The position numbers and the translations under genes were made by a program. 64,000 nucleotides of DNA, taken from the NCBI RefSeq assembly GCF_028281305.1, contig NZ_JANQKD010000044.1, positions 81,600 through 145,599 of the forward strand. The letters run 5' to 3'. The notes beneath the pieces were generated by a model. The model was not told the origin of the DNA and did no database searches. It saw only the letters and a list, made by a program, of their open reading frames with translations. Shown in pieces: positions 34,994 to 43,834 of the stretch (position 1 is the first letter of the stretch; the number at the start of each line of letters is the position of its first letter). This stretch comes from Pelagibius sp. (GTDB lineage Bacteria > Pseudomonadota > Alphaproteobacteria > Kiloniellales > Kiloniellaceae).

Positions 34994-37900
34994 ATGACAA
35001 GGCTCACGATACCCGCTGCGTTCCTGGCGGCAGTGGCGGCAATGGCGCCGCCCGCTGCGGGCCAGAGCAACAACACGGCAGCCGCCCCGGCAGGAGCCCA
35101 TGCAGATCGCGTCGATTTCCGGCCGGCGGACGCCTGGCTCGGGAAGTGGTCCGGTGTGTCGAGTTACAGCCAAACCACCGACGTTTGGGAATGGCGGTTC
35201 GAGGTCATTCGGCCCTGCAATGATTACGGCATCCGATTTGGCAGCTACGGCTCCGAAAGGGCCGAGATTCTGCGCATCAATGCCACCGAGCTCGAGTTTC
35301 TTTTGCACGACGAGCTTGGAACGCATTTGACGATGGTCCGGCAGGGCAACGACGTTTACAGCGGCACGGTCAGTCAGCCGAACAACAAGCCGCTGCACCT
35401 GGGCCGTGTCGACGGGCGGTGGATTGGAGAAGCGGCGCCGGCGACCGGCGCGCAGTGCGCCGATACCGAGGCGCCGGACCCCTATGCCGATGCGGTGGTT
35501 TCCTGGACCTTCGGGAGTCCGCGGTCCAACGAGGGCCCTTCCAAGCCGAGCTTCGCCCTGGGGCCGCCCGACTACACCGGCAGCCACCGCGACCCCGGCA
35601 TCGTCACCCTCGGCTGCGGCGGGCAGATCGTCGTGCGCTTCAGCGACAACGACTTGGTCGACGGCGCGGGGGCCGATCTCAGAATCTTCGAGCCGGGCGA
35701 CCGCGAAGCCTACAGCGTTGAAATCTCGGTCGACGGGGCCGAGTGGCGGGCTGTGGGACGGGCGGAGGGCGGCAACAGCAGCTTCGATATCTCGAATGTC
35801 GCCGAAGCAAACGAGCGTTTCTCCTTCGTGCGCATCACCGATGAGCGCGGATTCTGCCAGGGCGTGCGGCCCGGCATGGACATCGATGCCGTCGAAGCAT
35901 TGAACATAGGGGCCGAAAGCGAAAGCGCGGCCCAGGACGTCGCGGCTGTGAGCACGCCGGAGGGGCTTTTGGTAGAGGTGACACCCTTGGAGAACGAGGG
36001 TGGCGGCTCCCGGGCTCTCACCGGTGAGCCTCTGGACAGTGTTGTGACGGTCACCAACACCGGCGCCGAACGGATCTATGCCCCGGTCCTCGAACTCGTT
36101 TTGTCCGGCGAGGCGGTTTCGGAAGCTGCAGAGCTCGACGCAGCGCCGGCCAAGCCACGGCAGGATGCGGAGGCGGCCTTCTTTGACATCATCTGCGCGC
36201 TCGATGGCACAACCGCAACCTGTCCGCTGGGCTACGGCGACCGGGTCGAAGGGGGCAGGACCTATCTCGAACCCGGCGAGGCGCGCAGCATCCTGTTTCA
36301 GGTCACGGCCTGGGAGCCCGGGTTACTGTCCGTGACTGCGCGCGCATCCGCCGCGACCGGCGAAGCAGGGAAGCTTGAGGTCACGGCCTCGGAACAAAGC
36401 AGCGTCACCGGCCCGATCCTTGGCCTGCGGCTCCTGGGCACCACGCCGGAGCCCTACGGTTACAGCGACAACCCGCGCCTGCCGCTGCACGAGGGCCGGG
36501 AGATCATCCTGCGCTACGCCCTTCTCAACAGCCGCCAGGGCGGGCATGCCCGCGAAATCGCGCTCGACTTCTTTACCCGCACCGGCGAAGTGCGGTCGAT
36601 CTCTCTCGCCTCGGGAGCAGCGCTGCCCTGTGGCCGCCCGAAGCCGACGGACAGACAGGTCGCCGATTGCGTGATCGCCGGCCTCGCGCCGGGACAGAGC
36701 GTGGAGGTCGATGCCGCTTTCCGCTACGGCCGGCGTTTCATGGTAGAGGCTGCGGCCAGCGCCGGCCGGTCAACGCAGGACCATGTCTACGAGACCGCGA
36801 TGGACGTCGACCCGGTCGTGACGATGGGGTTTGCCCCGGCGCCTTCGTCGACGGTGGCCGAAGGACAGCGGATCGTCGCGTCCTTCGACGTCGCCAACCG
36901 CGGGCGGGGTTCCATCCCCGGCGGGGCACTGCAACTGATCCCGCGGGGCGGCAGCGCCGACGGCTTCGCAATCGAGACGGTCGAAGGCTGCAAGGCCGAG
37001 AAGCTTGCCTCGGGCGTTACCGAGTGCGCTCTGGCCGAGTTCTCGAAGGAGGCGCCGGCCGAGGTCCTCGTCGTCACGACCCCCGTGCCGGCTGGGGCCG
37101 AGGGCAGCGAGCTTGGGCTGGTGTGGGAGTTGTCGGTGCCGGGCCACCGCTTTCCTTATCCTTCGACGGCCAATGAAAAGGGTTACGCGCAATACGGTGT
37201 CGGCAAGCGCGTCGCCGACCTCTATGTCGCGGAGTACCTGCCGGCGGAAGGCCTGGAGCCCGGCGTGCCTCAGGTGATCCAACTCGAGATCGGCAACAAG
37301 GGGACATGGCCGCAGGACGACGCCGTTTTGGACCTGCGCCTCGATCTCACCGACGAAAACGGTGCGCCGGCCCCGGGCAGCCACCTGACGCGCGCCGCCG
37401 CCCTGCTGGGCAACCCGGACCGCCCCGGCGAGGTTGTGAAGGCAGCCTGCGAGGTCTCGGGCAACGCGGCCCGCTGCGCTCTGGGTACGCTGCGACCCCG
37501 CAGTGCCGACTCCATTATCTTCGAGATCAACTCCGGAGACCTTGCCGCAGGGCGCTACCGCTACAAGGCACGGATCACCGAAGGGCAGGGCGAGGCCGGC
37601 GATGCCGCCCGCACGCGGGACAACACGGTGAGCGGCGGTGCCCAGATCTTCGCGACCGGGGAGTCCGTCGCCGACCTGCGTGTGTTCAGGGGCCATAGCG
37701 ACAAGGAGGCAGAGGCGCTTCAGCCTCAGGGCTTCAACTTCTGGGTTGAGAACGACGGAACCATTGCGCAGGACGCCGTGGGTCTGAAACTGGACTTTGC
37801 AATCGAAACTCAGCAGGCCGTCCCGCAGGGCCTGCGCTTTCTGCGCAGTGTCTATACGGTGGTTCCGAGTCTCGATGACAGCGCCCGGCCGGTGCGCCGC

Positions 37901-38512
37901 GTGCCCTGCGTGGTGAACGTGGGAACAGCATCTTGCGCGCTGGGGCGCCTGGAGCCTGAGGGCCTGGCCCAAATCTTTGTCGAGTGGGATCCCGCCGGGA
38001 TTGCCGGGCGCTATAGCTACACCGTCTATCTGAACGAGGGCGCCGGCGAGGCGGCCGCGAAGCGATTGAAAGACAATATACTGCGTGGCGGGGCAGCGAT
38101 CGTCGCTCCCGGCACGGCGGAGGTCACGGCCATTCAGGCTCCGGGTCCGGCGGGCAGCATCGAGTATCCGGCCAACGGCGACGACGTGACCCCGGGGTCT
38201 TCAGCGCTCGGCACCTTCCGGGACCTCGAGGACGATTACGAGCTCTGGTACTTCAGCTTCAGTCCGGAGCCGCGGTGGTACTACCTGCGGCCGGTGGAGC
38301 GCGATCCGGGCGCCTCCGGCATCTGGGCGATCCATGATCTCAGCCACGGGCGCCCCGGCCGCGCCGACATCGGTTATGTCTACCGCATCGGCATCGTGGC
38401 CGCCGATCCGATGGCCAACACGAGCCTGCAGGAGAACGCCGCGCGGCTGCAAGCGTTCCCGCCGGGAACGACGGTGCTGCACGAGATCCAGGTGACACGG
38501 GTGGGCGAGTAG
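34994..38512 (+). CDS. Large secreted protein with about five disulfide-containing Ig-like repeats
   Basis: 1172 residues with a Sec signal peptide (cleavage near AAGQ-S, residue 24). Residues about 35-150 form a compact beta-rich domain (LGKWSGVSSYSQTTDVWEWR). About 175-310 looks like a discoidin-type carbohydrate-binding fold (SDNDLVDGAGADLRIFE, then FSFVRITDE and GMDIDAVEAL). From about 320 to 1050 there are about five beta domains, each with a cysteine pair close together and an A-x-C-x-L-G-x-L-like turn near residues 400, 550, 665, 820 and 975. The last 110 residues differ. No sortase, GPI or membrane anchor is seen. I recognise no specific family; surface or matrix binding is a guess. 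Confidence 0.82.
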   Translation: MTRLTIPAAFLAAVAAMAPPAAGQSNNTAAAPAGAHADRVDFRPADAWLGKWSGVSSYSQTTDVWEWRFEVIRPCNDYGIRFGSYGSERAEILRINATELEFLLHDELGTHLTMVRQGNDVYSGTVSQPNNKPLHLGRVDGRWIGEAAPATGAQCADTEAPDPYADAVVSWTFGSPRSNEGPSKPSFALGPPDYTGSHRDPGIVTLGCGGQIVVRFSDNDLVDGAGADLRIFEPGDREAYSVEISVDGAEWRAVGRAEGGNSSFDISNVAEANERFSFVRITDERGFCQGVRPGMDIDAVEALNIGAESESAAQDVAAVSTPEGLLVEVTPLENEGGGSRALTGEPLDSVVTVTNTGAERIYAPVLELVLSGEAVSEAAELDAAPAKPRQDAEAAFFDIICALDGTTATCPLGYGDRVEGGRTYLEPGEARSILFQVTAWEPGLLSVTARASAATGEAGKLEVTASEQSSVTGPILGLRLLGTTPEPYGYSDNPRLPLHEGREIILRYALLNSRQGGHAREIALDFFTRTGEVRSISLASGAALPCGRPKPTDRQVADCVIAGLAPGQSVEVDAAFRYGRRFMVEAAASAGRSTQDHVYETAMDVDPVVTMGFAPAPSSTVAEGQRIVASFDVANRGRGSIPGGALQLIPRGGSADGFAIETVEGCKAEKLASGVTECALAEFSKEAPAEVLVVTTPVPAGAEGSELGLVWELSVPGHRFPYPSTANEKGYAQYGVGKRVADLYVAEYLPAEGLEPGVPQVIQLEIGNKGTWPQDDAVLDLRLDLTDENGAPAPGSHLTRAAALLGNPDRPGEVVKAACEVSGNAARCALGTLRPRSADSIIFEINSGDLAAGRYRYKARITEGQGEAGDAARTRDNTVSGGAQIFATGESVADLRVFRGHSDKEAEALQPQGFNFWVENDGTIAQDAVGLKLDFAIETQQAVPQGLRFLRSVYTVVPSLDDSARPVRRVPCVVNVGTASCALGRLEPEGLAQIFVEWDPAGIAGRYSYTVYLNEGAGEAAAKRLKDNILRGGAAIVAPGTAEVTAIQAPGPAGSIEYPANGDDVTPGSSALGTFRDLEDDYELWYFSFSPEPRWYYLRPVERDPGASGIWAIHDLSHGRPGRADIGYVYRIGIVAADPMANTSLQENAARLQAFPPGTTVLHEIQVTRVGE

Positions 38513-38523
38513 TAAAGGCTCCT

Positions 38524-39084
38524 TCAAGCCGCCTCCTGCTCGGCGCAGATCAGCCCGCCGTCTTCCTCGCTCAGAGGCACCTCCAGGAGCCGGCATCGGT
38601 GCGGGCTGCCGGCCGGGTCCCCGGCACTGAAGTGCCGGCAGGCCCGGCAGAGACCGAAAGGCCGGCTGTCGCGCCGGCGCAGGGTTTCGGCGAGCAGGCG
38701 GTGAAGGCCCTCCGTGAGCGCCTCCTTTTGCTCGGTGGAAAGGTTTGCGGTCCCGCGCATGAGCGCGTCGATGGGGTCGCGGGCCAGCAGGCGCCTGCCC
38801 TTGGCCGTGAGGGTGAGGGCGATCTGCCGCCGGTCTTGCGGGTCGACCCGCTTTCCAATCAGACCTTTGCGTTCCAGCGCATTCAGCGTCTGGGAAACCG
38901 TTCCCTTGGTCATGCCCAGGTAGGCCGTGACGCCCGAGGGCGTGCGCGAGAAGCGGTTCGCCCGCGACAGATAGCGCAGGGCCTCCCACTGGGTCGGCTT
39001 GAGGCCCTCCGCATGGGCTTCGTTCTGCAGGACGCGGGCGAGCCGTTCCAGCAGAAGGCCCAGGTCATCGGTGGTCTTCATCAT
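38524..39084 (-). CDS. MarR-family regulator with four-cysteine C-terminal extension
   Basis: 186 residues. Winged helix about 30-95 (SGVTAYLGMTKGTVSQTLNA recognition helix, KRVDPQDRRQIALTLT wing). Beyond the usual dimer helix a 45-residue tail carries Cys146 and Cys149 (CRAC), Cys164 and Cys180. This could hold a zinc ion or an iron-sulfur cluster and so sense metal or oxidants. It is divergent from an AhpD-like peroxidase-family gene, and palindromes lie at both starts, which suggests autoregulation and control of that gene. Confidence 0.85.
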   Translation of the reverse strand: MMKTTDDLGLLLERLARVLQNEAHAEGLKPTQWEALRYLSRANRFSRTPSGVTAYLGMTKGTVSQTLNALERKGLIGKRVDPQDRRQIALTLTAKGRRLLARDPIDALMRGTANLSTEQKEALTEGLHRLLAETLRRRDSRPFGLCRACRHFSAGDPAGSPHRCRLLEVPLSEEDGGLICAEQEAA

Positions 39085-39088
39085 TTTA

Positions 39089-39160
39089 TAGTATCGACTA
39101 AAAACTTTTCTTGCAAGCCGGGACTTCGAGCATTATCTCGATTATATCGACTCGATACTA
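39089..39160. promoter_or_regulatory. Paired palindromic operators between the marR-like and ahpD-like genes
   Basis: TATCGACTCGATA (39145-39157) is a perfect 6-bp inverted repeat with one central base and sits 15 bp before the ahpD-like start. TAGTATCGACTA (39089-39100) lies 4 bp before the marR-like start and its reverse complement TAGTCGATACTA shares CGATACTA with the other site. Each would cover a ribosome-site or promoter region. Binding by the MarR protein is inferred from position. Confidence 0.6.
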
Positions 39161-39172
39161 ATGGAGAATCCG

Positions 39173-39721
39173 ATGTCCAGACTCACACCCTATCCCCATG
39201 ACAAGGCCACAGGCAGCCGCAAGGGGCTGATGGATGCCGTGAAGCAGCAGTTCGGCGGCGTGATCAACATGTTCGGGACGGTCGCCCATTCGCCGGCGGC
39301 CCTGGAGAGCATGCTCGGGTCTTTCGCCGCCCTTGGAAAAGGCCGGCTTGGTGCCGCTCTTGGCGAGCAGATCGCCGTTGCCGTCGCCAATGCCAATGGC
39401 TGCGAATACTGTCTTTCGGCGCATACCGTGCTCGGCAAGAAGGCTGGTGTGTCTGCGGAGACAATGGAGGAAGCCCGTCAGGGCCGCTCGGCCGACCCGC
39501 GCAGTCAGGCGGCCATTGTTTTTGCTCTGAAGGTGGTGGAAACCCGCGCCCATATCGAAACCAGTGACCTCGAAAGTCTGCGTGCGGCGGGCTTCGACGA
39601 TGAGGAGATCGTCGAGATTGTCGCCCATGTGGCGCTCAATCTTTTCACCAACTACGTCAACGTGGCCTTCGACGTCGATGTCGACTTTCCTTCGGTGAAG
39701 CCGCGCAGGGCGGCAGCCTGA
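39173..39721 (+). CDS. Carboxymuconolactone decarboxylase-family (AhpD-like) protein
   Basis: 182 residues. The redox motif is CEYC with His (Cys77, Cys80, His84 in GCEYCLSAHTVLGKKAGV), the AhpD-like thiol centre. The remainder is helical as in CMD proteins. I start at the ATG with GGAG 6 nt upstream; an ATG four codons earlier overlaps that GGAG. Likely an alkylhydroperoxidase or thiol-disulfide protein. Under apparent control of the adjacent MarR regulator. Confidence 0.87.
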   Translation: MSRLTPYPHDKATGSRKGLMDAVKQQFGGVINMFGTVAHSPAALESMLGSFAALGKGRLGAALGEQIAVAVANANGCEYCLSAHTVLGKKAGVSAETMEEARQGRSADPRSQAAIVFALKVVETRAHIETSDLESLRAAGFDDEEIVEIVAHVALNLFTNYVNVAFDVDVDFPSVKPRRAAA

Positions 39722-39743
39722 CAAGTCATCGTTTGCCTCGTCT

Positions 39744-39783
39744 CACCGGTTTCAGCCGGGCCGCGGGCCGGAGCCGGTGAGCC
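39744..39783 (+). terminator. Strong hairpin after the ahpD-like gene
   Basis: CTCACCGG (39744-39751) pairs with CCGGTGAG (39776-39783), with GGCC-rich inner pairing. No T-run follows. It could attenuate transcription between the ahpD-like and DUF1330 genes. Confidence 0.45.
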
Positions 39784-39810
39784 AAGGACCACACAGAGCG
39801 GAGTTTGCTG

Positions 39811-40101
39811 ATGAGCGCGCTTTTCTTCTTCGACAACCTGGAGGTCACCGACCCGGCGGCCCTGGAAACCTACAAGAACAGCGTCGGCCCGGTGGTGGCC
39901 AAATACGGCGGGCGTTACAGAACACTCGGTGGTGCGGTGACCGTCTTTGAAGGGTCCTGGCAGCCAAGGTATCCGGTCATCATCGAGTTTGACGACGCGG
40001 ACAGGGCGCGGGCCTGGTACAACTCGGAAGACTACAGCGCGCTCAAGGCCTTGCGTCAGTCCGCTGTGGTCTGCAACGCCGTGTTGATCGAGGGCCTGTG
40101 A
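39811..40101 (+). CDS. DUF1330 family protein (dimeric alpha-beta barrel)
   Basis: 96 residues. DPAALETYKNSVGPVVAKYG near 15-34, VFEGSWQPRYPVIIEFDDAD near 46-65 and AWYNSEDYSALKALRQ near 68-83 are DUF1330 hallmarks. The family is ferredoxin-like; function unknown, sometimes linked to redox or degradation enzymes. ATG preceded by GAGCGGAG. Lies 89 bp after the ahpD-like gene, with a hairpin between them. Confidence 0.88.
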   Translation: MSALFFFDNLEVTDPAALETYKNSVGPVVAKYGGRYRTLGGAVTVFEGSWQPRYPVIIEFDDADRARAWYNSEDYSALKALRQSAVVCNAVLIEGL

Positions 40102-40274
40102 CTCCTGGCTTTCAACCTGCGACAAAAAGTGACAGAGCAGCCCTCTTTTGCTCTCGACCAAGGTGGCCTATGTCTTTGCCTGAGGCGGGCAGGCCGCGAC
40201 GACCGGTTTCCGTCAGGTTCCCGCCTCTACCAGGTCGCAGTCGCCGCACCATCGCTTCGATCGGAGGATCGGAA

Positions 40275-40655
40275 ATGGATTTGGCGACCCCTCTCACCCA
40301 GGCCCGCAAGGCCGTCCGGCAGGCTGTTTCATCGGGGGCGGCACCCTTTGGTCTACCTGCCGCGCAGATCTTTGAACACGGCAGCCTCAAGCTCTTCTTC
40401 TACGAACCCCGCGGCGTTGACCACCAGCCGGTTCACGACCAGGACGAGGTCTACGTGGTCGTCAGCGGGTTCGGCACCTTTGCTGTGGGCGACAGCGAAG
40501 CCAGCCTTGAGCGCAAGGCCTTCGGCCCCGGCGATGCGATCTTCGTGGCCGCCGGCAGGCTGCACCGCTTTGAGGACTTCACCGACGATTTCGAGACCTG
40601 GGTGATGATGTACGGACCCGAGGGCGGCGAGCAGCCCAGCAGGCCGCCCGTCTAG
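40275..40655 (+). CDS. Single-domain cupin protein
   Basis: 126 residues, one beta-barrel. PVHDQDEVYVVVSGFGTFAV near 47-66 gives metal ligands His49 and possibly Glu53 and Asp51; GDAIFVAAGRLHRFED near 84-99 gives His95. The first ligand group has His-Asp-x-Asp-Glu in place of HxHxxxE, so metal binding may be altered. ATG has GGAGGATCGG upstream. The stop codon overlaps the convergent RND permease stop in CTAG. Confidence 0.85.
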   Translation: MDLATPLTQARKAVRQAVSSGAAPFGLPAAQIFEHGSLKLFFYEPRGVDHQPVHDQDEVYVVVSGFGTFAVGDSEASLERKAFGPGDAIFVAAGRLHRFEDFTDDFETWVMMYGPEGGEQPSRPPV

Positions 40656-43600
40656 TCGGAAGCGGGGCCTGCCGCGCTTTCCGGTTCGCGCGAGGCCGGT
40701 TTCTCGTTCCGGCCCTTCTGTCCACTGGCGCGCTCGCTGATCCGCTGCATGACGACATAGAAGACAGGGGTGAAGACCAGCGACATCAGCGTCGCGGCGG
40801 TCATACCGCCAACCACGGCGGTACCGATAGCCTGGCGGCTGGCGGCCCCGGCGCCGCTGGCCACCACCAGCGGCATGAACCCGGCAATGGAGGAGATGGC
40901 GGTCATCAGGATCGGGCGAAAGCGCAGCTTGGCCGCCGAAGCGGATGCCTCCAGGATCGACTTGCCGGCCTCCCGCTCGGCCTTGGCGAATTCGACGATC
41001 AGGATGGCGTTCTTGCTGGCCAGGCCGATCAGCAGGACGATGCCGATCTGGGTGTAGACGTTGTTGTCGAACTGCCGTGCCACCAGGGCGCCGATGGTGC
41101 CGACCAGGGCGAGGGGCACCACCAGGATGACCGCCGCCGGCATCGCCCAGCTTTCGTATTGTGCCGCCAGCACCAGGAAGACCAGGACGATGGCCAGGGC
41201 GAAAACCAGGATTGCTTCGGAGCCGACCTGCTTCTCCTGGAAGGACATGCCGGTCCATTCGAATCCCATACCCGCGGGCAGCTTCATCTCGGCCAGTTGT
41301 TCCATCAGATTGAGTGCCTGGCCGGAGGAAAAGCCCGGTGCCGCCTGGCCGGTGATCGAGGCGCTGGGATAGAGGTTGTAGCGCAGTACCGTCTGGGGTC
41401 CCAGGATCTCGTCCACCGCGACAAGGGTGCCCAGCGGGACCATGTCGCCGGCGGCATTGCGCACATCGAGCTGGCGGATGTCCTCCGGCTTGACGCGGAA
41501 CCTGTGGTCCGCCTGTACCTTCACCTGCCAGGTGCGCCCGAACTTGTTGAAGTCGTTCACATAGGCCGAGCCGAGGTAGGTCTGCAGGGTGCCGAAGACC
41601 TCGTCGAGGGAGATCTCCAGGGACTTGGCCATGGTGCGGTCGACCTCGGCGAAGAGCTGCGGCACGTCGGCGCGGAAGGTGGTGTTGAGGTTGGTCAGGC
41701 CCGATTGCGCGTTGCCGTCGGCTAGGATTTCCTGAGACATCCGTTGCAGTTCCTGGAGGCCGAGCGCCTGCCGGTCCTGAAGCTGCATCTGAAAGCCGCC
41801 GGAAACCCCGAGGCCGGGGATGGCCGGGGGCGGGAAGGCAAAGGCGATCGCTTCCTGAATCTGGGACAGTTCCCGCTGCAGGCGCCCCAGGATAGCGCCT
41901 TGGGAGAGGGCCGGCTCCAGCCGCTCGCCCCAGGGCGTCATGGTGAGGAAGATCGTCGCCGCGTTGGAGGCGTTGGTCCCGTCGATCACGGAAAAGCCGC
42001 CGAGGGAGACCCAGTCCGCCACGCCTGGAATGTCGGCCAGGATGACGTCGATGCGGTCGAGCACCTCGTTGGTGCGCTCCAGCGCCGCGGCGTTGGGGAG
42101 CTGGGCCGAAATGATGAGATAGCCCTGATCCTCGACCGGCAGGAATGCGGTCGGCAGCTTTTGGAACTGCCAGCCGGTGAAGCCGCCGAGCGCCACGAAC
42201 AGCAGCATCATGACCGCGGTCACCCGCGTCAGCTTCTTGGTCAGGCCCATGTAGGCGTTTTCCGAAGTCGCGAAGACTTTGTCGAAGCCGCGAAAGAAGA
42301 AATTCTTGCCGGCCTTTTGCGGTCTCAACAGCAGGGCTGCCAGAGCCGGGGCCATGGTGAGCGCGTTGATCGAACTGAAGACAGTCGCCACGGCAATGGT
42401 GATGGCGAACTGGCGATACATCTGCCCGGTGATTCCAGGCAGGAAGGCGGCCGGAATGAAGACCGCCAGCAGGACCAGGGTTGTGGCGATCACCGGGCCG
42501 GAGACCTCGCTCATGGCTTCGATGGCGGCATCCATGGCCGAGAGACCGTTGTCGATCTTCACTGCCGTGGCCTCGACCACCACGATGGCGTCGTCGACCA
42601 CGATGCCGATGGCCAGGACGATACCGAAGAGGGTGAGCATGTTGAGGGAATACCCCAGCAGCCCCATCACCGCGAAGGTACCGATCAGCGAGACCGGGAT
42701 GGTGACCGCCGGGATGATGGTGGCGCGCCAGTCCTGGAGGAAGAGGAAGAGCACCAGGAAGACCAGCCCCGCCGCCTGGAAGAGGGTGACATAGACCTCC
42801 TCGATCGAGGTCTTGACGAAGATCGTCGTGTCGTAGGGGATTTCGTAGTACATGCCCTGCGGGAAGCGCTGGCTCATCTCCTCCATGGCCTGGCGGACGT
42901 CGCTGGCCACGGCGATGGCGTTGGCGCCGGGCAGCTGATAGATCCCGATCGACGCGGAGGGGGTGCCGGAGAGGCGCGAGGTGATGTCGTAGCTCTTGCC
43001 ACCCAGTTCCACCCGGGCAATGTCCCTTAGATAGGTGATGCCGCCATCGGCGCCGTATTTGATAATGATCTCTTCGAACTGTTCGATCTCGGTCAGCCGA
43101 CCCAGCACGTTCACCGAAAGCTGGAAAGATTGGCCGCTGGGGGCCGGCGGCTGGCCGATCTGTCCGGCGGCCACCTGGACGTTCTGCTCGCGGATGGCGG
43201 CGACCACGTCCTGTGTCGTCAGGCCCCGTGATTTCAGGGCCGTCGGGTCCAGCCAGACGCGCATGGAGTAATCGCTGGCGGGAAAGACGAAGACCTCGCC
43301 AACGCCGTCGATCCGGCTCAGCGTATCGCGCAGGTTGAGGGTGGCGTAGTTGCTGAGGAAGAGTTCGTCGTAGCGGTTGCCCTCGGAGAGCAGTGCGGCG
43401 AAGAGAATGATGTTGCTGGACTGCTTCTTGGTGTTGACGCCCTGGCGGACAACCTCCTCCGGCAGATTGGGCTCGGCCAGGGCTACCCGGTTCTGAACCA
43501 GGATCTGAGACAGGTCCAGATCACTGCCGACCTCGAACGTGACCGTCAGGGTATAGGAGCCGTCGCTGGCGCTGGTCGAAGACATGTAGATCATGCCTTC

Positions 43601-43819
43601 GACGCCGTTGACCTGTTGCTCGATCGGTGCTGCGACGGTTTCGGCCACCACTTCGGCGCTGGCGCCGGGATAGACGGCGGAGACCTGAACCGTCGGCGGC
43701 GTAATCTCCGGGTACTGCTCGATCGGCAGAGCGCCCAGGGTGACGATGCCGGCGATGACGATGACGATGGAAATCACCGAGGCGAAGATCGGCCGCCGGA
43801 TGAAAAAGGCAGAGAACAC
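40652..43819 (-). CDS. RND multidrug efflux permease (HAE1, AcrB/MexB-like)
   Basis: 1055 residues. FFIRRPIFASVISIVIVIAG at the N-terminus, GIVVDDAIVVVEATAVKI near 405 (proton-relay Asp pair in TM4) and GLASKNAILIVEFAK near 940 are HAE1 features. Two large periplasmic loops are present. Inner-membrane proton-driven exporter that works with the adaptor gene 15 bp upstream and an outer-membrane channel, which is not in this operon. Inhibitor-resistant variants cannot be judged. Confidence 0.93.
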   Translation of the reverse strand: MFSAFFIRRPIFASVISIVIVIAGIVTLGALPIEQYPEITPPTVQVSAVYPGASAEVVAETVAAPIEQQVNGVEGMIYMSSTSASDGSYTLTVTFEVGSDLDLSQILVQNRVALAEPNLPEEVVRQGVNTKKQSSNIILFAALLSEGNRYDELFLSNYATLNLRDTLSRIDGVGEVFVFPASDYSMRVWLDPTALKSRGLTTQDVVAAIREQNVQVAAGQIGQPPAPSGQSFQLSVNVLGRLTEIEQFEEIIIKYGADGGITYLRDIARVELGGKSYDITSRLSGTPSASIGIYQLPGANAIAVASDVRQAMEEMSQRFPQGMYYEIPYDTTIFVKTSIEEVYVTLFQAAGLVFLVLFLFLQDWRATIIPAVTIPVSLIGTFAVMGLLGYSLNMLTLFGIVLAIGIVVDDAIVVVEATAVKIDNGLSAMDAAIEAMSEVSGPVIATTLVLLAVFIPAAFLPGITGQMYRQFAITIAVATVFSSINALTMAPALAALLLRPQKAGKNFFFRGFDKVFATSENAYMGLTKKLTRVTAVMMLLFVALGGFTGWQFQKLPTAFLPVEDQGYLIISAQLPNAAALERTNEVLDRIDVILADIPGVADWVSLGGFSVIDGTNASNAATIFLTMTPWGERLEPALSQGAILGRLQRELSQIQEAIAFAFPPPAIPGLGVSGGFQMQLQDRQALGLQELQRMSQEILADGNAQSGLTNLNTTFRADVPQLFAEVDRTMAKSLEISLDEVFGTLQTYLGSAYVNDFNKFGRTWQVKVQADHRFRVKPEDIRQLDVRNAAGDMVPLGTLVAVDEILGPQTVLRYNLYPSASITGQAAPGFSSGQALNLMEQLAEMKLPAGMGFEWTGMSFQEKQVGSEAILVFALAIVLVFLVLAAQYESWAMPAAVILVVPLALVGTIGALVARQFDNNVYTQIGIVLLIGLASKNAILIVEFAKAEREAGKSILEASASAAKLRFRPILMTAISSIAGFMPLVVASGAGAASRQAIGTAVVGGMTAATLMSLVFTPVFYVVMQRISERASGQKGRNEKPASREPESAAGPASD

Positions 43820-43834
43820 TGCGGCTGCCTCCCG

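Noticed and set aside
31710..35000. Very long open minus-strand frame opposite phaC and the ABC1 kinase
   Set aside because: It spans two well-supported plus-strand genes and their gap, and has shadow-type composition with no motif.
41744..43030. Plus-strand frame rich in His, Asp and Glu opposite the RND permease
   Set aside because: A shadow of AcrB-type coding; the acidic/His bias follows from the membrane-helix codons on the other strand.
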